Shown: in pieces, positions 11,254 through 24,500 of the stretch
Position numbering within the stretch: position 1 is the stretch's first letter
How the letters are laid out: each line of letters begins with the position of its first letter
From: Antedon bifida
Taxonomy: Eukaryota; Echinodermata; Crinoidea; Comatulida; Antedonidae
Assembly: GCA_963402885.1 (NCBI GenBank)
Contig: OY727095.1
Span: 14,451,001 to 14,515,000 of the forward strand
Reading direction: 5' to 3'
Length of the DNA stretch: 64,000 nt
Made by a program: the position numbers and the translations under genes
The notes under the pieces: model-generated
The model's input: only the letters and a program-made list of their open reading frames with translations
Databases searched by the model: none
Told to the model about the DNA's origin: nothing

Positions 11254-13101
11254 GGCGCTAGTTCCGTTTCGCACCTGTTTTTATTTCGACTTGCTTTCGA
11301 CTAAAAATTTATTAAGTAACTTATTGTGAATACCACACCTTAGAATTGGGCCTCATGATTTTACGTGTTTCTCGTACACGAAGTTCAATATTTTCATTTC
11401 TATGGAGCGCCAAAAGAGCAACTATAATAGAGGGTTAAAAATTCAGTGGAATGCGTCTACTTTTAATGCATCTATTTATGAAATACACATTTAATTTCCA
11501 ATTTTTTTGTCAATAAAAAAGTTGTTACATGTTACTGCTGATAATGTGCGGTTTTCAAAGAACATTAACCGACCCTACATCTAATTAGTCCATGCCCGGG
11601 ACTATGACTAAGAGGGATATTATTTAGATCATTGAGGTATATAAACCTACGCCGTGGCTAAAGATCTAACGTATCCTAACTTCTCTTTACTAAAGGTGCG
11701 GTAAAATTGCATTACGTCATAATCAGCCAATGGGGTGCTGGTACTTGTGTGACGTCATTGTATAAGGACTTTGGATTTTTTTTCATATAGCGTCTGTAGA
11801 GAATGTCTATCGGCGGCGCCAGGCTGCATGGATGTGTGCGCCGATTATGTGACTCAGTCCCGGGGCTAGACCTAGTAATGTTGAATCCAGACGTTTAATA
11901 ACGGGCGACAACGTCAATGATGTAGTAATAGAGCAAGTTCATGTGGTTGGTGGACGTTTCATAAAGCGTTTAAAACATGCACTCAATCTCAAATATTATT
12001 TCATTATACAACATACAGTAGTAGTTAATCCGATATGTTGATAGCCAAATTAGAAGTAAAGGAATTATAATTCAATGTTGGAAATTGTGTTGCGTCTAGT
12101 TCATTCGTCCTTAGTTACTATGAGAGTTTTATTTTTATTCCAAATGGCCTACAGTATTTAGGCCTATATTTTTTATTAACCTTTGTTTACAGATGATGAC
12201 CATAAACAACAAGCAAATGCGGACAATAAAGGGGCCCTCAAATAATATGATTTAGACAGTAGCCCAGGGCTGAGTCACAGAAATCAGCGCACACATGCAG
12301 CTTCCATGGCACCGCTTTCCTTACACAAACTCACATAATGAGGTTATAGTAAGTAGGCCTAGGCCTCTTTTGAAACAGTTTTCTGTATTCTAGAATTAAA
12401 ATCAACATGTTTTGGCTTTTCAATAATAATAACAGACGTAGGCTACATTTAGTTTTTGTCATCACACGACGGCGATAATAGCAAGAAAATGCGATTGATC
12501 ACTGTTTTTGCGATATGAACAAAAATTCAAAGTCCTTATACAATGACATCACACACCAGCACCCCATTGGCTGATTATGACGTAATGTAATTTTACCGTA
12601 CGGAAGTTAGGATACGGTACCGTATCTTTAGCCACGGCGATAAACCTACAGTACATCTTATGATGATGAAATTGTCGATTTTTATTCTTAAAAGTCAACG
12701 AAAACCATGTACAGTTTCAACAGTAACAATAACATTTTAGTTGTATTGACATTGACAAAATATATTGAAATTGAACGTAATTTTCACCAATAAATGCATT
12801 AAATATGCGCATTCCACTGCCTTTTTAGCCCTCTATTTATATAGTTGCTCTTTTGGCGCTCCATAGAAACGTCAATATTGAACATGGAGTAGGCCTAGGC
12901 CCTAGGTGAAATTCACAAACCGCCCATGTGCAAGAAACACATCTAAATTAAAAGGATTTATTTGTTACTTTTTCTGTGATTCTCCATTGTAAAACTAAAA
13001 GTACGTAAGTAAGTCTAATTCTAAGGTGTGATATTGAGGATAAAGTTCCTTAACACACTTGGAGTCGAAATAAAACACAGGTGCGAAACGGAACTAGCGC
13101 C
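11254..13101. mobile_element. 1.85-kb foldback element 1
   Basis: The outer ends are inverted copies: GGCGCTAGTTCCGTTTCGCA at 11,254 and its complement ending at 13,101. The symmetry continues inward through several blocks. TTTGGCGCTCCATAGAAA at about 12,850 pairs with about 11,400, the CCGTGGCTAAAGAT block at about 11,650 pairs with about 12,630, and the CATTACGTCATAATCAGCCA block at about 11,710 pairs with about 12,565. The TGTGCGC/GTGACTCAG block at about 11,835 pairs with about 12,270. The unpaired loop is only about 0.36 kb. No transposase frame. It is a non-autonomous foldback element with the same end motif as 58,855-59,693. Confidence 0.75.
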
Positions 13102-13204
13102 CCTAGAGGCTAGGCTAGTAGTAGGCCCCTAGTAGTAGTGTAGTCAGTACGTAGATGGCTAAGCCTAGGCCTAGAATAGTTTGTTAGCTAGCTAGGCTAG
13201 GTAG

Positions 13205-14160
13205 GGCCTATATCCTAGGATACGAATATAAGATCCAAATAAAGACCTGCTATTAAAACAATACAGTATAAAGAATTCCGTATATGATATGGTATGATAA
13301 TAATGAAACAAAACTTACTTCTTGTTTTTGTCATTCTTCTGTATATATATAAAAACGTGTGGTGGGCATGGGGGAGGGGGGCTGGGGGGTGGTGATAAAC
13401 TTTATTTTTTATAGAGGGCGCAATCACAATTTGTCTACATTTTATCGCTGCAATATTATCGAAGAACTTTATTACTCGATCTCCGGCGGCGGGTTGGTGA
13501 AATGAATAATATTATTCCTATAATAAACAATACATTTTTAACAATAGCTAGCACGTACAATTTGATATAATGACCTCCTCGATGTTAAAATCTCTCTCTT
13601 CAAAAAACACTATCCTTACAAATAAACAAATATGTTTTTTATTCATAATTTAGTATTTATTAAAAAATATGAATAACAATAAAACATAGCAGCATAAATA
13701 CTGAATTTAGTTTTAATTTACAAAATTGAATTGAAAGTAAAAAAATATCAAAATATAAAACATTTCATTTACCAAACAGACATTTAAAAATTAATTCATA
13801 TAAAAAATATAATTACTGTACAAAAAAATTGAACACTATAAACAATCATTTATCAAACATTAATTTAGATTTAAGCATTGTTCGTTTAACAATCGGATCA
13901 AATATGGAACAGGGTTAGAGAAGTGGCGTTTAGTAGCACAGTGGGATTCAACAAAGTTGTGACTATGTCTAGTATGGTAAGGGGAAAGATTAGAGGGTGC
14001 AAGGATTTAATTCTGTTGAGAGCCATATACATATATAGTTATGACTTTATATATATGGCTCTGATTCTGTTCTTCCGTTTACCTGGTCTCATTTGCATAT
14101 ATTTTTGTCCCGTTTTGTTTTTGCAATTCTGCATATAAAAAAAATAAATTAACAAACTAT
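13205..14160 (+). repeat. Dispersed repeat, short copy of the 59.9-61.3 kb sequence
   Basis: Collinear with 59,872-61,340, sharing for example AAAGAATTCCGTATATGATA, ATAGAGGGCGCAATCAC, GAAGAACTTTATTA, GATCAAATA.GGAACAG and GTAGCACAGTG.GATTCAACA. The other copy has about 0.5 kb of extra AT-rich sequence in the middle. Both copies lie just after a foldback element of the same family. No protein pattern is seen; small open frames here are chance. Confidence 0.8.
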
Positions 14161-14949
14161 ATAATTAACTGGTTCTCTGAAGTTAAACAAAAAATTGGAA
14201 GACATTTCAACTACTTCCAGTTCCTAGGTATTTTTCCTCTTTATTTTTAATATTTAAACTCTGTCCATTTACTGTACTGTACTATAATGTTGTCGTTTCA
14301 TTTGACAAGCAAGGTTGAATTTCTTTAGGGGAAAATTTTTGTTTTTAATAAAAAGGGGAATCAAGAGTGGACTTTGACCTTTGGATTATTTTTCAAAACA
14401 GAAGAAACATTTCAAACAAAATTGGATCTCTTAATTGGATAGAATGTAATCAATGAAGTAGATAAAGGCTTGTTTGATAAATTTCTTTCATGGAAAAATA
14501 ATATTCATATTTATTAAAATGTAAGAAAAAAAAATAGGCATATTATTTAATTTGAGATATTTTGTTCCTCAAGACATCCTAATTATAATCTACAACTCAT
14601 TTATTAATCCATTATTCTTTTATGGCATTGAGGTCTGAGGTAGCACATATTCTTCTTACCTAACTCAATTCTTATTCAAAAAATGTATGTTTGTCGTTTG
14701 ATTTGCCTGTAATCTCAACCTAGAGACTCTAATATAAATGCACAACAAAATATAAAAACAGTTAAAATGGTCTTATCTCTAAATATAGCAATATGTAATG
14801 CCTGCAGGAACAGTAGCAATGTTCTATACCCACATGCTTGTAGGTCTACTGTTATTTTTTGTAATATTCCAGTATTGTTATTTTGTTTTGTCATCTTATT
14901 TTTGTTACTAACATTCATGTACCGTTTAGTACACTGAAATCTTATAATA
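14161..14949. other. No gene recognised
   Basis: AT-rich sequence downstream of the minus-strand gene. No coding or repeat structure that I can support. Confidence 0.5.
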
Positions 14950-15240
14950 AATCTTTCAACAGTAGAACGCCTCCTCTTTACTACTGGAGTAAACCTCTTC
15001 TTTAGGACACCCCTATTCAGGGGACACACCCCTATTCAGGGGACACACCCCTCCTCTTTATTACTGGAGTAAACCCCTTCTTTAGGACACCTCTATTCAG
15101 GGGAAACTTTCTCATAAAACGAGGGGAAATATATGTTTCAACACTACAGCCAACTCCTAATCAGGGGACAACCCTATTAAAGGGACAACACGTTTGAGAG
15201 TGCCAAATGGTTGATTAATCCTATTATAAGGGGACAGCAA
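14950..15240. repeat. Pogo/Tigger-like MITE remnant with internal repeats
   Basis: Starts near CAGTAGAACGCCTCC, which resembles pogo/Tigger-type termini. It contains repeated blocks such as CTACTGGAGTAAACC...TTTAGGACACC and CCTATTCAGGGGACACA. A shorter relative occurs at 36,108-36,235 with ACAGTAGAACACCTCC and GGGCAATATATG. The family call is tentative. Confidence 0.45.
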
Positions 15241-15469
15241 TTTTTTTTTGGAAAGAAAACACCACAGACAATAACTAGTGTGTTTGAAGTCTGGGATACC
15301 AGGGAATCTACAGTATGCTTTTGTACATTGAGGTATTACACGCTAACATTACATTGCAACCAAATCACTACTCAATTGGCAGATAAAAGAGTTCACAGGT
15401 AGATTGTACTGGTTCCAGTTTTCAACACTTTAACATCATCTAACATTTGTGTGAATAGAATGACCATGT

Positions 15470-15528
15470 TTATTGCATCATTGGGCTAAGTCTGTGACTT
15501 AAGTCTTCATCATCATCCTCTGAGAGAT
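15470..15528 (-). CDS. Terminal exon and stop
   Basis: After acceptor CGTATAG it encodes DLSEDDDEDLSHRLSPMMQ and TAA. The Asp is completed by the one-base phase carried from upstream. The stop lies within CAATAAACA, so an AATAAA hexamer overlaps it; whether it serves for polyadenylation is unclear. Confidence 0.6.
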
Positions 15529-18500
15529 CTATACGAATGAAAAACAGTATCAATAAATTTAGTATAACAGTTATCATAATTATTGTGGAAATTGTAATTG
15601 TTTTTTTAAGAATATGAATAATAAATATAAATTCATAAAACACCACAATATTTTCCAATGTAATAAATTCAATAGATTAGCATCATGATCATTGTTGAAA
15701 TCATAATCATTATTTGAATATGATTGCAGTATAATTCATGAAACACCACAAAATCATTTCCAATTTCAGGAAATAAATTAAGTAGATAAGATTTATGAAT
15801 AAAAATTCACGAAAAAACACAAAATCATTTCCAATTTTAAGTAACAAATTCAGCATTGTTATAATTATTGTTTAATAATCATAATCATTGTTTGAATATG
15901 ATGATATAACATAATAATTATAATTCAATAATTTTCTATCTATAATCAGCTTTTAGAAACAACTATAGTATAAAACAAAACTACTCACTCTTATTTTTTT
16001 ATTCCTATATTAATATTCTACATAATATATTCTTTGTGTTTTAAATCATAAATTTCATAGTAATCCTCATTACTACTTGGTCATTATCATCTTGTCAATA
16101 ATCATACTAAAATCATGTAATTTTTATGTTTATCTCCCAATCTTGCATAATATTTATGAATAATTTACCTTCACTTGGTTCACATTGGTGACTTGATGAT
16201 GCTGTCTTATTTCTTCTCATTATTGCCTGTAAATAATCAGTTAATGACATTACTAATTTTAATGATTAAAATTTAACCAAATTTAATTTTGGTTAAATTA
16301 TAATGTAAACTGGTTAAAGAATGAACGAGTCAATAACAATATATTTTATTACAGTTCTTAAAGAAGAGTAAAGTTAGTAATGTTATTAACATATCATTAC
16401 CAAGTAGTATGTCTCTTGCTATTTTGCTAAGACGACCTGCAAACATCTGTATTTTGTCTAAATCATCAGATAATTCTTGCTCAATCTCCAGACGGAGAAC
16501 TGCATCCCATACATTGGAGAAGTTATATTTTGTCAATTTATAGTAAGCAGTAACATTATGTAATGCATCTGGGTCAACTTGATTCAGGGCGTTGAACAGT
16601 CGCTTCCTGTAAGGTGACAACTTAGCTTTACCAGTATATCTATTCTGAATGTTGTTGTCTGTCATATACTTTGATACAAGATTTTTAGCCTGTTGGATTT
16701 CAGATGTATTTGTAATCTCTAACAGCAAGTTAACATTGGTTGATGAGATGAAACCTTTGTCTTCAAGTGCATTGAGCAATTCATGTCCATTGAAATGTGG
16801 ATTTTTAATTTCACTGACACTCAAGTGAGAAAATAGTAGGAATCTTAGCCAATGGTATTTTTCACCGTCAAAGCATCCACTGAGACCAGCTTTTAGATCT
16901 TGGAAATTGTCGCAAGTTTTCGATTCTGCAATTGTGTTCCTGTCTGCAAATAAAATTATAGCACATTTATTATTATTTTTTATTATTGTTTCCAAAATGA
17001 AAATAATTTGTTTGTTTAATTATAAGTATAGAATATCAAAAAAATGTAAAAGCATAAAAAAATTAAACAAATTAAAAAGTAATTGAGGTAAATGTTAAAT
17101 TTGTGTTATGTTCTCTCTCCACTCTACTATTTCAAAATAAAAATATTGTGGAATTATGTCAGGTTCAGATCAAGTTCAATAATAAATATCAAACTATGGT
17201 AAACTTTGGAAAATTTGATATTGTAAATTCTGGAAAAATTGACAGTCACATGTGTGTCATTCTAGACTTGGCTATATGTGGCAAGTTTTGGTATATTAAA
17301 CAATTAAAATTAAGGACTTGACAGTAGTTGGCTGAAGGCAGCCATAGCTAGGCTGGTACGTAAGCCACGGGCGGGTAGAGGCATGTCCTTGGTTTTGCTT
17401 TCCCAATGTGTTCCCAACAAAGATTAATGCATTGCTGTAAAACTATTTCTCAATTGAACTGTTGATTTTATGCGTTTGTGTTAATGCTAGTTTATTTAGT
17501 TCAGGTTCGAATTGAATGCGTCTGTGATGATACTATGTGTCCCACGCAGGATAGGCCTTGCTAGTACTACTGTAGTAAACTAGTATAGTACTAGTATTAC
17601 TGAATGGGTACCCCTGTTACTAGCTATAGGCTAGCCTAGACCCGATCATCTGTTACATGAGTCTAATTGTCTTTGCCATCTCGACCATGATGACCATAAA
17701 CAATTCTAAATTTGGTGTAAGTACAGTACTATCGTCATTTGATGCAATCATATATGGAAAGCTATCGTCGCAAAAACTCCAACAGGTAAAAAATAACCAC
17801 AAATCTTGAACATGACAAATTTTCACAAACATTTTTTTTTTGGGTTTGCACAAATCACTTTCAAGTCTAGTTTTAAACTTAATAATCAACATTATATTCT
17901 TGGTGCTATAATAATATGATCATAAATTTTAGAGAGAGTATATTATCATCATCATTATAATCAACTTAAATTTTTTAATTTAAAATTATTATAATCTTGT
18001 TCATCATCATTATGTGTGTGTGTGTGTGTGTGTGTTGTTCGATTTATTAAGCGCTTATACAATCAAAAGATTGTCCCAAAGCGCTGACAGAAGAAACAGA
18101 AAGAAATTACAAAGAAAAAAGATGGGTTTTGAAATAGATAGTGGATGCATTTTTAATAGGATCAGGAAGATTGTTCCACAATATCACTATCTTTATCTAC
18201 TAGTATCTTACCTTCACTTTGTTGGTGACTCTGTGATGTTCCTTCTCTTTCATCCTCATCACTACTACCTAAAAATGATAAAAATGAGAAGTATATGTTT
18301 AAAGTATGTTAGGATTTGTTTATATACATGGCACTTTTACACTGGATGATCGAGATTTGATCATTAAGAAAGTAGTGCATTACTAATACACTATCAAACT
18401 TGTTTGACATAAAAAGTGTGATGTCGTGAGGTAATTTCCCGATTGATCGTAATCAAAACGGTACCGGGTATGGTCTACTAGCTTTTCTGCTCCCAACCAG

Positions 18501-21500
18501 TACATCCATTCATAGAAGCCTTGATTAAGTAAGCCTACCTGGTGGTGACCATAGAACGGTCCCGAGATAACGACTATACTTCAGCTTTAGTCGATAGAAG
18601 ATTGAAATATTGTTAGAGATAGAGTATATGATGTTTGATTATGTGTAGATATGTGATTTGTTCTATTATCCAAATGATGTTCCGTAAATAATTATCCTAG
18701 ACTGTATATTATGCGATAAATAATATTTTATATATATTTTAACAAATATTTATTGTTATGATTATAATATTAATAAAAATATATTTGTTAGTATAAATTA
18801 AAAAATTTAAAAATATAAAATATAGATATAAAGAAGAAAAGCAAAGAGATTATGGAGCGGCTATTCCTGAATATACAATAATAAGTATAATTTATAAATT
18901 TTAGGCGATCTTGTCAAAGGTCAAGCGCCTATAGCCTGCTACGTTTCGATATTCAATATTGAACTTGAAAGCTCTCTGTCTACACTATCAAACAAATTTG
19001 ACAAAAAAGTGTGATGTGCCCAAATATGAGTGATATACCCAAATATGGTAGTGATATGACATCATCATGTCCATATGTGGGCACATCACATTAGCGACAC
19101 ATAGGCCTAATATAACATACCTTGATTTGAACTTGTCCCCACATCATCTGTAACAAATAAAATATACAATAATGAAATAATGTTACTTTATATATATATA
19201 TATTTTAAAATATTGTATATTTCCTATTATATTATTAGCTGTTTTAGGTCTTCAACCCTGTACAAGCTTTTAGCTTTTTGTTGTTGATCCTTTTCATCTT
19301 TTATGCATTTTATCTTTACATGTTTTATAATTTTTTTTTTTTGATGAAAAAAATGAATGAAATGAAATGAATTCAATGGATGCTATACAAATTCTATATT
19401 GCCAACACAACAGCACATTATCACATGTTCAAATGTTATAATAAAAGCAGCAAAGTATTTTATAAACCATTGAAGTGTTTTAGATCATCATCACATTCTG
19501 TTATTTCCTTCATCATTTTAATTTTTATTATTCGATCAAAACCAACAGCGATGAAAACCACCATTAATATAAATTTGCTACTTAAAATTGTCTATACCAA
19601 TTCATTTATGGAAAGGAATTACGTTGACCTTCATCCAGTCATTGGAAATGGTACCGGTTGAGAGGGATAAATTAAACAATTTTGAAAGCGGCTCAGCAAT
19701 AAATGTAGCAGTTATCTTGAGCATAGTAGAAGTTATACCATCTTGACCTTGTGATTTACCAAATTTAAGCTTGTTTACGAGTCGCAATACCAAAACACTT
19801 TCATGAATATAAATTTGATATCTTGTTATAGTTATATTCTGTTTACTAGGGTAGGAAGCACTCGAGTCGGGGATGACGGGCCAAGTCACACATTGCAAGG
19901 GCATATCACATACTTAGGTTTGGGTTTAGTTTTTTTTCCTCAATTTTCTACTGTTTGAGAGGTTTCACAACATACAGAGCTTTATAAGTCCATGATATTA
20001 TAATATAAATACTCTGCGTATTTGTTAGACTCTCACAATGACGTGCCATATACACATATCCATTTCTAGAACATGTATGCACTCAGAATAAATCATGGTA
20101 CCCATCTTATGCTAAAATAAAATTCATTGATATTAACAAAGACAAATAATTTATTATACAAATAAACGCACAAGTCTAAATTTCTGCGTTAGAGGAGATG
20201 CGGCAAACTTGAGGGTATTTACAATGGTGTATGTTGCACAACATTTTTAATACCAGAGAGTTGCATCTCCAGTAACGCACAAACTTAGAATTGTGCGTTA
20301 TTTGTTTTACAACATGGGTCTATGAATTATTATCACCACTCTGCTCGGCGACCAAATCACCGACAAGGCCTAAGGAGCAGCAATCACCACTTTGCTTGCC
20401 GACCAAATCACCGTCTAGCCTAGAAAATGGTACAATGCCTAGCACGATCGGTAATACTCTGCCATATGATTTACACGCAGTGGTGTTATGCTTTTTTTCC
20501 ACTTCAGTGATCGCATGACAGTGAAAAAATAAAGAGCGCCATGTGATTCATTTCAGCGCATCTGATTGGCTACTATACATCTTTGAACCCATGTTATAAT
20601 ACTAGTTAATTATCATTCATAAAAGTAAAACATAGTTTTTACAATTTAAAATTTTTTTTTAAATAATCTATTTATCTGATATATAATATTTCAATCACCT
20701 TGGTCTCTTTTTCTTCTTTTTCTTCCCTTTTCAATTTCATCTGCAAATAAAATGAAAAATATTACACTAGTTGAACCTTCTGTAAGTGGACACCATTGGG
20801 TCCAGAAAAGTATCTGCTTATAAAAGTGCCTACTTATGACAGATTCAGCTGATAGTATCAATTGAGTGTTTATTAAGGGAGGGGAGGAGCACTGCATACC
20901 ATGTTTAACTATAATCACTTGAGACACAAAGATAAAATTGCTATGCAAGTAATCTACAACAAGCGACAGCTAATCTGAGCTTATCCAATCCTTTACTTGT
21001 CATTGGTCAAATTACTATTGTTGTGCCTACGTTCTTGTGTTGCATCCTAGAGATCCAAACAATCGTCATTGAGGGCGGCACAGCATTAACAAAGGCAAAT
21101 ACTTTATTATAATTAAATATCATTGAGTCCATAAAAGTACAACATTTTGCAAAATTTATCTACTTATTTCAATCAATTACCTTCATCTGAATTTCTTCTT
21201 TTTCTTTCTGTTTCATCTGCAAATAAAATAAAAAATATTAGTTGAACCTCCTGTAAGTGGACACCATTGGGTCCAGCAAAGTATCTCATGGATGCACACC
21301 AAAATGCAATGCACAGCTCATCTGAGCTTATTCACTTGCCATTGGTTAAATTACTTGTTGTGCCTACATTCTTGTGTTGCATCCTAATGAGATTCAAATT
21401 TAACAGCCAACATATTAAACTCTTGTCAAATAAAAAAAATAGTTTTATAATATTGAACCTCCAACATTCACATTTTTGAATTTTAACTATCTTGACATTA

Positions 21501-24500
21501 ACAAATAGATTGTTAATATTTTAATATTTTAACTAAGTAGAGATTATCAATAATGATTCTATTAGTACTACTACTGGTAAGAGGAATGAAGATATCAAAG
21601 CTAATAGCAGCATGTTGTAACAATGATTGGCTACTATACATCTTTGAACCCATGTTATAATACTAGTTAATTATCATTCATAAAAGTAAAACATAGTTTT
21701 TACAATTTAAATTTTTTTTTAAATAATCTATTTATCTGATATATAATATTTCAATCACCTTGGTCTCTTTTTCTTCTTTTTCTTCCCTTTCCAATTTCAT
21801 CTGCAAATAAAATGAAAAATATTACACTAGTTGAACCTTCTGTAAGTGGACACCATTGGGTCCAGAAAAGTATCTGCTTATAAAAGTGCCTACTTATGAC
21901 AGATTCAGCTGATAGTATCAATTGAGTGTTTATTAAGGGAGGGGAGGAGCACTGCATACCATGTTTAACTATAATCACTTGAGACACAAAGATAAAATTG
22001 CTATGCAAGTAATCTACAACAAGCGACAGCTAATCTGAGCTTATCCAATCCTTTACTTGTCATTGGTCAAATTACTATTGTTGTGCCTACGTTCTTGTGT
22101 TGCGTTCTTGTGTTGCATCCTAGAGATCCAAACAATCGTCATTGAGGGCAGCACAGCATTAACAAAGGCAAATACTTTATTATAATTAAATATCATTGAG
22201 TCCATAAAAGTACAACATTTTGCAAAATTTATCTACTTATTTCAATCAATTACCTTCATCTGAATTTCTTCTTTTTCTTTCTGTTTCATCTGCAAATAAA
22301 ATAAAAAATATTAGTTGAGTGGACACCATTGGGTCCAGCAAAGTGCAATGCACAGCTCATCTGAGCTTATTCACTTGCCATTGGTTAAATTACTTGTTGT
22401 GCCTACATTCTTGTGTTGCATCCTAATGAGATTCAAACTTAACAGCCAACATATTAAACTCTTGTCAAATAAAAAAAATAAATAGTTTTATAATATTGAA
22501 CCTTCAACATTCACATTTTTGAATTTTAACTATCTTGACATTAACAAATAGATTGTTAATATTTTAATATTTTAACTAAGTAGAGATTATCAATAATGAT
22601 TCTATTAGTACTACTACTGGTAAGAGGAATGAAGATATCAAAGCTAATAGCAGCATGTTGTAACAATGTATAGATTATCAATAATGATTCTGATAGTACT
22701 ACTACTGGTAAGAGGAATGAAGATATCACAGCTAATAGCAGCATGTTGTAACAATGTATAGATTATCAATAATGATTCTAACAGTACTACTACTGGTAAG
22801 AGGTATGAAGATATCACAGCTAATAGCAAATTGAAGATATTTACTAATTTGTATGTGTTTGTTTAATTAAATTAAATAATAATCATTTAGTTTATTGTTT
22901 ATTGGTCAAATAAATAATGAAAATAAACTTGTATGTATATATATATTACTCTTACTTCCAAATAGCCGCTGGTAACGTGAAACATCCATTGAAAATGTCG
23001 CACCAGTTGTGGTGCATTTTAACTTTCTATACTGGAAATATTCAAGATTTTGAATGTGCTTCTTTTCTGATGTATTACTGCATTCACAAAGTATGCATCT
23101 CTCATATTGAATCCCTCTTCTACCACCATCTTTAGAAGGTGCAAATGACTTCTGGATCGTTAACAATACCTACAAATATAAATTGAATGGCAAACTGCAA
23201 TTAAAACTATACTATGTAGCAACTTTGAATCAGCAGCACAAATTCTTAAAATGTTGTGTTCACTAATAATTTACAATACAATAAAAGAGAAAACTAAAAC
23301 AATAACAAATAAAATATCTAAAATACAATTCTAAAGTGAATTTTTAAAGACGTTTTTATAAATCATTTGTTATTAATAATAATAAATAACATTTATAAAG
23401 CGCAAGAGACAAAGGTTTCAAAGCGCTGTGTTTTCCAAGATCTGTGCAAGTAGTAGTGTGTGATTATGCTTCTCTGAAGAGATGAGTTTTGAGTTTAGTT
23501 TTAAATGTGATTACAGATTTTGATGAGCGTATTTCGAGGGGTAGAGTGTTCCAGAGTTTTGGGGCTGCGACAGCGAAAGCACGATCACCGTAAAACCGAG
23601 TTCTGGAACGGGGTCCAGGTTTTAGAAGAAGTCTGCAGGATGAACGAAGCGAAGAGTTGGTTGACGGAGTAATGATGTCACATATGTAGGCTGGAGCACA
23701 TCCGTTGATGGCCTTATATGTCAGCAACAGGATTTTAAAACGAATGCGCTGAACTACAGGCAACCAGTGTAAGTCACAAAAAACGGGAGAAATATGTTCA
23801 TGTCGTTTAGTGCCAGTGATAAGTCTTGCGGCGGAATTTTGGATTCGTTGAAGAGGAGACAGATAAGAAGTTGGTAGGCCGTACAGAAGCGAGTTATGAC
23901 AGTCAAGACGAGATGAAACAAAAGCATGAACAAGACGTTCAGTTGATGTTTTGTCAAGGTACAATCAGGCCGATCTGGTAAATTCCAAAGGAAGCACCAC
24001 GACAAACATTACGAATGTGTTCTTTTAAACCGAGGCTGCTGTCTAGTTGGACGCCAAGATTTCTGGCTGAGCTGGAGGTAGAGACACTAGTATCTCCGAT
24101 ATGGACCAAAGGAAATGATGATGCCTCACGGAACTTTGAATGAAAATGGATCATTTCAGTCTTGGAGTCGTTGAACATGAGTTTATTTTGAATGGCCCAT
24201 GAGCGAACATCAGTGATGCATAATTCAAGGCTGTTAACAGATTCAGAATGATGTGTAGGTTTCATGATTAAATATAGTTGAGTGTCATCTGCATAGATCA
24301 TATGACGAACTTCCGGGTGGGAATCAATGATGTTGCTGAGTGGTCCAGTGTATAAGATGAAATCGAGTGGACCTTTTACGGATCCCTGCGGTACACCCCA
24401 GGGTAGAGCGAACTCATCAGACATCGAATCACCCACAATGATTGCTTGTCTACGATTCTCAAAATATGAAATAAACCATTTCAATGCGGTTCCGCTTATG

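Larger units (their letters stand above)
20569..22663 (-). repeat. 1.06-kb tandem duplication carrying two micro-exons each
   Basis: 20,569-21,625 and 21,626-22,663 are nearly identical, each starting ATTGGCTACTATACATCTTT. Differences are few: a 12-base GTTCTTGTGTTG duplication near 22,100, short deletions near 22,315 and single bases. Each unit is itself a diverged A/B pair, since both halves have a micro-exon followed by AGTGGACACCATTGGGTCCA and the TTCTTGTGTTGCATCCTA block. The history is therefore A to AB to ABAB. Confidence 0.9.

Noticed and set aside
18014-18349. Plus-strand 111-codon frame starting in a (TG)n run
   Set aside because: It is antisense to the LINE tail at 18,016-18,195 and to the 18,212 exon.
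20320-20502. Minus-strand frame with a GDLVGKQSGD repeat as a gene exon
   Set aside because: It is produced by a two-unit DNA repeat and has no phase-compatible splice sites with the host gene.
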